The translations under genes were made by a program, and so were the position numbers. DNA of 64,000 bases, from NCBI RefSeq assembly GCF_900167455.1, contig NZ_FUWJ01000009.1, forward strand, positions 62,001 to 126,000. Reading direction: 5' to 3'. The notes below the pieces were generated by a model. The model saw nothing but the letters and a program-made list of their open reading frames with translations. It was not told where the DNA came from and did no database searches. Origin of the DNA: Enhydrobacter aerosaccus. GTDB taxonomy: Bacteria > Pseudomonadota > Alphaproteobacteria > Reyranellales > Reyranellaceae. Positions 59,245 to 64,000 of the stretch are shown one piece after another (position 1 is the first letter of the stretch; the number at the start of each line of letters is the position of its first letter).

Positions 59245-61559
59245 CAGCCGTAGGTCGCCTTGATCGGCCGCGAGTACTCGTAGAACGGATCGCGATGGCC
59301 GTAGCGGCGATACTCCCGTGAGACCACGCGCGACAGCACCACGCCCGCGACGTCGCCCTGCGCGTCGATGATCTGCTTCAGGGCCTCGAACACGGCGTCC
59401 TGGCGCGTATAGCCCCAGCGCACCACGAACACGACCTTCTCGACCAGCCGCGACAGGGCCAGCACGTCGGCGGTCACCAGCGCGGGCGCGGTGTCGAGCA
59501 CGACGAAGTCGTAATGCGGCGTCAACGCCTCGATCAGCTGGCGCATGCGGTCGGAGCTCAGCAGATGCGCCTGGTTCGGGCTCCAATTGCCGGACGGCAG
59601 CACATCCACACCCGACAGCGCGTCGTGATAGATGAGGTCGTCGAGGACGACCGACTTGTCGCCCAGCAGGCTGGCCAGCCCGTCGCGGTTGGAGCAGCGG
59701 AAGATCTGGTGCAGGCGCGGGCTGCGCCAGTCGCAATCGATCAGCAGCACCCGCCGGCCGTTGCTGGCCAGCAGCCGCCCGAGCGAGGCCACCATCACCG
59801 ACTTGCCTTCCGAGGGCGTGGCCGAGCTGAACAGCATGGTGCGCGGCGAGGAGGCGGCCTGGGACAGCTCGACGCCGATCTGCACGCGGCGCAGCGCCTC
59901 GCTGTAGGGCGAGGTGGGATGCCGCAAAACCTGCATCGCGGGCGGAACGCGGCTCGACAGTTGCGGCACCATGGCCAGCACCGGCAGGCCGGTCAGCGCC
60001 TCGACCTGCTCGGCGCGCCGAAAGGTATGGTCGCTGCTTTCTCGCAGCAGGGCGACGGCCGAACCGAGCAGGAAGCCGCCGACCAGGCCGAGGAAGGCGA
60101 TCAGCGTCTTGGGCGGATAGCTGGTCGCCGCGGGCGGGGCGGCCGGGGAGACCAGCTTGGCGTCGGCCTGCAGGATCGCCTCGGCGCCGGTGCTCTGCTT
60201 GGCGCGGTTCAGCATCGCCTCGAGCAGGTTGCGGTTGACGGCGGAGTCGCGCTCCAGCGCCTCGAGCTGGATCGAGGCGTCGTTGACGGTGCCCATCTTG
60301 GACTTGAGCTTCTCGAAGTCCTGGCTGACCGCCTGGAAGCGGGCATCTGCGGCGCGCGCCTCGCGGGCGAGACCGTCGACCGTCTTGGCGATTTCGGCCG
60401 CGATCTTGGCGCGGGCGTTGCCGACCTCGGCGCGGGCATTGATCATGGCCGGATAGCGCGGCCCGTACATCGCCGACATCTCGGCCATGCGCCGCTCGGC
60501 ATCGGCTTCCTGCTGCTTGAGCGAGGCGATCAGCGGCGAGCGCAGCACCTCGGGGACGCTCTCGTTGCCGAGTCCGCTCTTGCTGACGGCCTGGGCCTCG
60601 GCCAGCCGCGATTCGGCCTCGGCCTTGGCGGTCTGCGCGGTGATCAATTGCGAATTCAGTTCGGTCAACTGCTGCGCTGTGACGTTGTTGTTGGCGCTCT
60701 TGTAGAGACCGTGCTGGCGGCGATAGTCCTCGACCGCCTGGTCGGACTTGCGGACCTGGTCGCGCAGCTCGTTGATGCGGTTGAGCAGGAACTTGTCGAC
60801 CTTGTCCATGGTCGCGATCTTGTCGGCGCGCTGGTAGTCGAGATAGGTCTTGGCCAGCGTGTTGGCGAGCGAGGCCGCCATGTTGGGATCCTGCGCGTCG
60901 GCCTTGACGCTCAGCACATAGGAGCGGCCGAGCAGCGACACGTCGATATGCGACAGCAGGATGTCGATCAGCATGTTCTCGCGCTGGGTGAGCGCTTGAT
61001 CGGGCGGCGGCGTGCCCTCGGCGGGATGGCTGTGCAGCCCGCTCAGCCAGGCGCTGACGCTGGCTGGCAACAGCGCCTTGAGGCTGAAGTTGCGGGCCCA
61101 GAAGGACGGCTTCTGCAGTTCGGGATTGAAGGCGGGATCCTGGTCGAGATGGAGCTTGTCGATCACCTGCTTGGCCAGGGTGCGCGATTGCAGGACGAAG
61201 CTTTCGTTCTGCACGCGCTCCGCGTCGGGATTGGCGTCGGTGAGGATTGCCTCGGCATTGAACACGCGCGGCGACTGAACGCCCACCTGCACGCGGGCTT
61301 CGGCGACGTAGTAGGAGGGCAGCGACCACGCTACCGCGGCCGCGATGCCCCCCGCCACGATCGTACATACCGCGATCGTCCGCCGGTGCCGCCACAACTT
61401 GCGCAGAGTCTCGATCAGCCCTTCGTCCGTCTGCATCTGCGGCCGGACGACCGGCGCAGGCATGGGCGTGGGAATGAAACGCTCGGTCGTGGGCACAGAC
61501 CGCAGCGACGGACGCCGCTGCGGCAGACGCGGATAATCGTCAGGCATGTGTGCTACCAT
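59244..61559 (-). CDS. wzc: Polysaccharide biosynthesis tyrosine autokinase (Wzc/GumC-type PCP-BY kinase)
   Basis: A 771-aa inner-membrane co-polymerase controlling chain length. The first helix lies near residues 62-82 (VCTIVAGGIAAAVAWSL). A periplasmic Wzz domain with long coiled coils (about 100-490) follows, then the second helix near 490-510 (KTLIAFLGLVGGFLLGSAVALL). The cytoplasmic BY-kinase has Walker A' SSATPSEGKSVMVAS, Walker A'' VLLIDCDWRSPRLH and Walker B YDFVVLDTAPAL. The tail has a tyrosine cluster (REYRRYGHRDPFYEYSRP) for autophosphorylation. Start and wza stop share TAATG, and a palindrome lies just before. Paired with the Wza-like exporter. Confidence 0.94.
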   Translation of the reverse strand: MVAHMPDDYPRLPQRRPSLRSVPTTERFIPTPMPAPVVRPQMQTDEGLIETLRKLWRHRRTIAVCTIVAGGIAAAVAWSLPSYYVAEARVQVGVQSPRVFNAEAILTDANPDAERVQNESFVLQSRTLAKQVIDKLHLDQDPAFNPELQKPSFWARNFSLKALLPASVSAWLSGLHSHPAEGTPPPDQALTQRENMLIDILLSHIDVSLLGRSYVLSVKADAQDPNMAASLANTLAKTYLDYQRADKIATMDKVDKFLLNRINELRDQVRKSDQAVEDYRRQHGLYKSANNNVTAQQLTELNSQLITAQTAKAEAESRLAEAQAVSKSGLGNESVPEVLRSPLIASLKQQEADAERRMAEMSAMYGPRYPAMINARAEVGNARAKIAAEIAKTVDGLAREARAADARFQAVSQDFEKLKSKMGTVNDASIQLEALERDSAVNRNLLEAMLNRAKQSTGAEAILQADAKLVSPAAPPAATSYPPKTLIAFLGLVGGFLLGSAVALLRESSDHTFRRAEQVEALTGLPVLAMVPQLSSRVPPAMQVLRHPTSPYSEALRRVQIGVELSQAASSPRTMLFSSATPSEGKSVMVASLGRLLASNGRRVLLIDCDWRSPRLHQIFRCSNRDGLASLLGDKSVVLDDLIYHDALSGVDVLPSGNWSPNQAHLLSSDRMRQLIEALTPHYDFVVLDTAPALVTADVLALSRLVEKVVFVVRWGYTRQDAVFEALKQIIDAQGDVAGVVLSRVVSREYRRYGHRDPFYEYSRPIKATYG

Positions 61560-62206
61560 TAAAAATATCGTTCGCGAACGATGACCGTATCTCCGGGTTG
61601 GATCTGGCTCTCCTGGCTGCCGGCAACGCGAACGATCTCGCCGTTGACGCGCCGCTTGATCCAGAACTTCGACATGTTGGCCCGATAAGTCTCGCCGCCA
61701 GCCGTGGCGACCGCCTCGAGCAGTGTCATATCGGTGACGTAGGGATAGCTGCCGGGCCGCTGCACCTCACCGACCACATAGAACGGCCGCCGGGTCGCGA
61801 CTTCGACGCTGACGCTGGGATTGTGCATGTATTCGGGGTCGAGCTTGTTGGCGATGGCGCGCTGCAGGTCGCGCGGCGTCATGCCGTTGGCGTCGACATT
61901 GCCGATCAGCGGGAAGGCCAGAACGCCGTTGCCGTCGAGCTGGAATTCGCCGGTCAGGTTGGGCTGGCCGAAAACGATGATGCGGGTGCGGTCGTTGGGA
62001 CCGAGGCGGTAATCGGCGGCGCTGGTCCCGCTGCTCTTGCCGCCCTTGCCGCCGTTGGTGGGGGCGAGATTCAGGCTGCCGCTGGCGGTCGAATTGTCGG
62101 GCACGATCGGGGTGGGATCGCTGTCGGCGCAGGCGCCGAGCGCGAGCAATGCCGCAAAGATGCATCCACACAACAATCTACTGGACAGAGTTGAACCGGT
62201 CGACAT
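61559..62206 (-). CDS. wza: Polysaccharide export outer-membrane lipoprotein (Wza-like OPX, short form)
   Basis: A 215-aa lipoprotein with lipobox LLALGAC at residue about 24, a low-complexity linker (NGGKGGKSSGTS), then the Poly_export domain (YRLGPNDRTRIIVFGQPNLT, GEFQLDGNGVLAFPLIGNVD) and one SLBB domain (RPFYVVGEVQRPGSYPYV, TLLEAVATAGGETYRA). It is short compared with E. coli Wza (379 aa), lacking the extra SLBB and C-terminal helix. It may therefore need another outer-membrane partner. AGGAGG precedes the ATG at 62206; a longer in-frame start at 62281 is unlikely. Confidence 0.92.
   Translation of the reverse strand: MSTGSTLSSRLLCGCIFAALLALGACADSDPTPIVPDNSTASGSLNLAPTNGGKGGKSSGTSAADYRLGPNDRTRIIVFGQPNLTGEFQLDGNGVLAFPLIGNVDANGMTPRDLQRAIANKLDPEYMHNPSVSVEVATRRPFYVVGEVQRPGSYPYVTDMTLLEAVATAGGETYRANMSKFWIKRRVNGEIVRVAGSQESQIQPGDTVIVRERYF
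61561..61582 (-). promoter_or_regulatory. Palindrome with U-run at the wza-wzc junction
   Basis: Within the last wza codons the 16-bp perfect palindrome ATCGTTCGCGAACGAT (61567-61582) is followed in the transcript by AUUUUU, ending at the wza stop and wzc start. It has the layout of a weak intrinsic terminator or attenuator, and could lower wzc relative to wza. The stem is only about six pairs, so confidence is low. Confidence 0.35.
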
Positions 62207-62289
62207 GGTGTAACCTCCTGAAGGACGAAGCATGAACCCTAAACGCACGCCGGATGAGTCGCTGTGACCAATCCGGGACACAAAGAGTT

Positions 62290-63759
62290 TCAGGCGCGGC
62301 CGTATGTATCTTCGACACGCACGATATCGTCCTCGCCGAGATAGGGCCCCGACTGCACCTCGATGAGCTGCAGCGGCACCTTGCCGGGATTCTCGAGCCG
62401 GTGTTCCGTGCCGATCGGGATGTAGACCGACTCATTCTCCCGCACGAGCATGCGCTCCTCGCCCCGCTGCACCATGGCGGTGCCGTGGACGACGACCCAA
62501 TGTTCGGCGCGGTGGTAGTGCTTCTGCAGGCTGAGCTTGGCGCCTGGCTTCACCGTGATGCGCTTCACCTGGAAGCGCGAGCCGGCGTCGACCGTGCGGT
62601 AATGGCCCCACGGGCGATAGCCAGTCGTATGCTGATCCGGTTCGGTGCGGTTGCGCTTGCGCAGGGTCGTCACCAGGCCGGAAACCTTGGTCGCCGAGTC
62701 GGCGTCCGCCACCAGCACGGCGTCGTCGGTGGCGACCACGATCACGTTGTCGAGGCCGACGGCCGCGACCAGCTTGCCCTCGGACCGGATGTAGGAGTTG
62801 CTCACGCCGTCGGCGAGCACGTCGCCCAGCAGGACGTTGCCGTCGCCGTCGCAGCGGCCGATCTCGTGCAAGGCGTGCCAGGAGCCGACATCGCTCCAGG
62901 CCATCTCGACCGGCACGACGGCGGCGCGGTTGGTGTGCTCCATCACCGCATGGTCGATCGACAGCGACGGCGCCTCCGCAAAGTGGGTGCCGCCGAGGCG
63001 GAAGAAGACGAGATCCTCCTTGCCGTCCCGGACAGCACGCTCGCAGGCGGAGAGCATGCCCGGATTGATGCGCGCCAGTTCATCGAGATAGGCGCGGGCC
63101 GACAGCAGGAAGATGCCGGCATTCCAGTAGAAGGCGCCGCTTTCCAGGAAGCGCTCGGCGGTCGGGCGATCGGGCTTCTCGACGAAGCGATCGACCTCGA
63201 ACACGCCCTCGGCCTCGGGCAGCGGACGTCCGCCATGGATGTAGCCGTAGCCCGTGTCCGGCCGCGTCGGCTTCACGCCGAAGGTGACGAGCCGGCCGGC
63301 CTGGGCAGCGGCCAGCCCCTGCATGACGGCACGATGGAAGGCGGACGGATCGGCGATGACGTGGTCGGAGGGCTGCACGAGCATCAGGGCATCGGGATCG
63401 CGGGCGAGCAGCCACAGCGCCGCGGCGGCAATGGCCGGACCGGTGTTGCGCGCATGCGGCTCGAGCAGGATCGCCTGCGGCGGGATGCTGACCTCGCGCA
63501 GCTGATCGTCGACCAGGAAGCGATGCTCGTCGTTGCAGATGAGCAGCGGCGGGGCGAAGCCCACGTCGGCGAGGTTACGGGCGGCCGTCTCCTGGAGAAG
63601 GGTGCGCTCCGTGACGAGCGGCAGGAGCTGCTTGGGGTATGCTGCACGCGACAAGGGCCAGAGGCGCGTCCCCGCGCCGCCGGACAAAATCACGGGGTGA
63701 ATCTGCGCAGACCCCTGCTGCTGAAACTTGGCGAGACCGGTGTCTGTGAGTGCGTCCAT
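62290..63759 (-). CDS. manC: Mannose-1-phosphate guanylyltransferase / mannose-6-phosphate isomerase (bifunctional)
   Basis: A 489-aa bifunctional enzyme supplying GDP-mannose. The N-terminal pyrophosphorylase (about 20-350) has HPVILSGGAGTRLWPLSR, YPKQLLPL, EPHARNTGPAIAAAAL, FVEKPDRPTAERFL and WSDVGSWHAL. The C-terminal cupin (about 370-480) has YRPWGHYRTVD, KPGAKLSLQKHYHRAEHWVV and HRLENPGKVPLQLIEVQSG, the type II phosphomannose isomerase. Matches AlgA/XanB/ManC in length. It is the first gene of the minus-strand locus, 83 bp before wza, suggesting a mannose-, fucose- or rhamnose-containing polymer. Confidence 0.95.
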   Translation of the reverse strand: MDALTDTGLAKFQQQGSAQIHPVILSGGAGTRLWPLSRAAYPKQLLPLVTERTLLQETAARNLADVGFAPPLLICNDEHRFLVDDQLREVSIPPQAILLEPHARNTGPAIAAAALWLLARDPDALMLVQPSDHVIADPSAFHRAVMQGLAAAQAGRLVTFGVKPTRPDTGYGYIHGGRPLPEAEGVFEVDRFVEKPDRPTAERFLESGAFYWNAGIFLLSARAYLDELARINPGMLSACERAVRDGKEDLVFFRLGGTHFAEAPSLSIDHAVMEHTNRAAVVPVEMAWSDVGSWHALHEIGRCDGDGNVLLGDVLADGVSNSYIRSEGKLVAAVGLDNVIVVATDDAVLVADADSATKVSGLVTTLRKRNRTEPDQHTTGYRPWGHYRTVDAGSRFQVKRITVKPGAKLSLQKHYHRAEHWVVVHGTAMVQRGEERMLVRENESVYIPIGTEHRLENPGKVPLQLIEVQSGPYLGEDDIVRVEDTYGRA

Positions 63760-63832
63760 GCTGCGAAGCTATGGAGCGCCACTCGCATGGGCCAGTGATT
63801 AAATTGTGCTTTGCACACTGCAACAAACGATA
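63760..63832. promoter_or_regulatory. Probable manC/EPS promoter region
   Basis: The 73 bp between the histidine kinase stop and the manC ATG are unusually AT-rich for this genome (TGATTAAATTGTG). They contain the inverted repeat TTGCA-CAC-TGCAA at 63811-63823. A promoter and an operator here are plausible, but no sigma consensus is certain. Confidence 0.35.
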
Positions 63833-64000
63833 TCAGTCGCCATTGCGTGGCAGCACGATGGCAATCGAGAGTCCGCCGCCGATTCGATTGGTAGCGCGCA
63901 CCTGTCCGCCCAGCGCCTCGATGTTGCGTCTCACCATCCAGAGACCGAGGCCGGAGTGCGGCGGCCGGTCGCCGTTGGCAGTGTTGGGGCGTGACGAGAA
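63833..64000 (-). CDS. Sensor histidine kinase, C-terminal end
   Basis: The gene enters from the right edge; 55 residues and the stop are visible. They show the end of the HATPase_c domain: the G2 box HSGLGLWMVRRNIEALGG, then TNRIGGGLSIAIVLP. The kinase lies immediately upstream of manC on the same strand, so it may control or be cotranscribed with the exopolysaccharide genes. The HSGLGLW form is typical of hybrid or PAS-type kinases, but type cannot be judged from this end. Confidence 0.85.
   Translation of the reverse strand, partial: FSSRPNTANGDRPPHSGLGLWMVRRNIEALGGQVRATNRIGGGLSIAIVLPRNGD

Overview
The window is high-GC, gene-dense bacterial chromosome. It looks like an alphaproteobacterium. 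The evidence is the large number of branched-chain-amino-acid-type (Liv) ABC genes, an aerobic-type cobF, a DUF2585 protein, a small (about 324 aa) 6-phosphogluconate dehydrogenase, opgG/opgH, and abundant dispersed palindromes built on GTCATCCCGAGCGCAGCGA. A Reyranella-like or other Rhodospirillales/Hyphomicrobiales origin is compatible, but this is inference only. I saw no rRNA, tRNA, CRISPR array or complete insertion sequence.

Layout. 0-3 kb: end of a universal stress protein gene, then PEP synthase. 3-4.2 kb: a palindrome-rich gap and an AbrB-type antitoxin/Doc toxin pair behind a twin GTTATAAC operator. 4.2-9.1 kb (minus): Liv transporter 1, in which the two ATPases are fused into one polypeptide and REP-like hairpins lie between livK and livH. 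9.1-14.7 kb: a metallophosphoesterase, the osmoregulated periplasmic glucan pair opgG-opgH, and an acyl-CoA-dehydrogenase-like flavoprotein. 14.9-19.5 kb (plus): a complete, separately encoded Liv transporter 2. 19.5-20.1 kb: a REP-like cluster in which a frameshifted GIY-YIG nuclease gene sits between 39-bp perfect inverted repeats. 20.1-23 kb: a PuuE-like deacetylase, small conserved or membrane proteins, and cobF. 23-25.7 kb: a long non-coding gap, then a coupled pair of a 104-aa unknown protein and a 479-aa ImmA/IrrE-type metallopeptidase. 26-30.3 kb (minus): a large autotransporter with a sialidase-like propeller passenger. 30.4-34.7 kb: DMT exporter and GST genes, divergent around two matching operators, then an MmyB-type regulator with no normal start codon, a VOC protein and an Ntn amide hydrolase. 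35-36.7 kb: a DGPF/YCII protein and its ECF42 sigma factor behind a matching promoter. 36.9-41.4 kb: an orphan substrate-binding protein, a DUF2585 protein, and a cobalamin riboswitch with btuB and a membrane protein. 41.4-51.5 kb: NDH-2, then transketolase and a tightly overlapping pentose-phosphate operon (gnd, zwf, HAD phosphatase, rpe, pgl, rpiA, glucokinase). 51.5-64 kb (minus): an exopolysaccharide locus (manC, wza, wzc, glycosyltransferases, WcaJ-type priming enzyme, polymerase, beta-helix protein), with the C-terminus of a sensor histidine kinase at the window edge.

How the genes fit together. The 42.9-51.5 kb block encodes the whole oxidative pentose phosphate branch plus glucose phosphorylation. 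The two Liv systems point to heavy amino-acid or amide scavenging. CobF together with riboswitch-controlled BtuB suggests that B12 is both made and imported. The EPS locus uses GDP-mannose precursors from ManC and a Wzx/Wzy-type route, although no flippase gene is visible here. The strongest candidates for something undescribed are the GIY-YIG unit built into a REP-like palindrome, the 104-aa/ImmA-like peptidase pair, the twin divergent operators at 31.4 kb, and the degenerate fused LivG-LivF ATPase.
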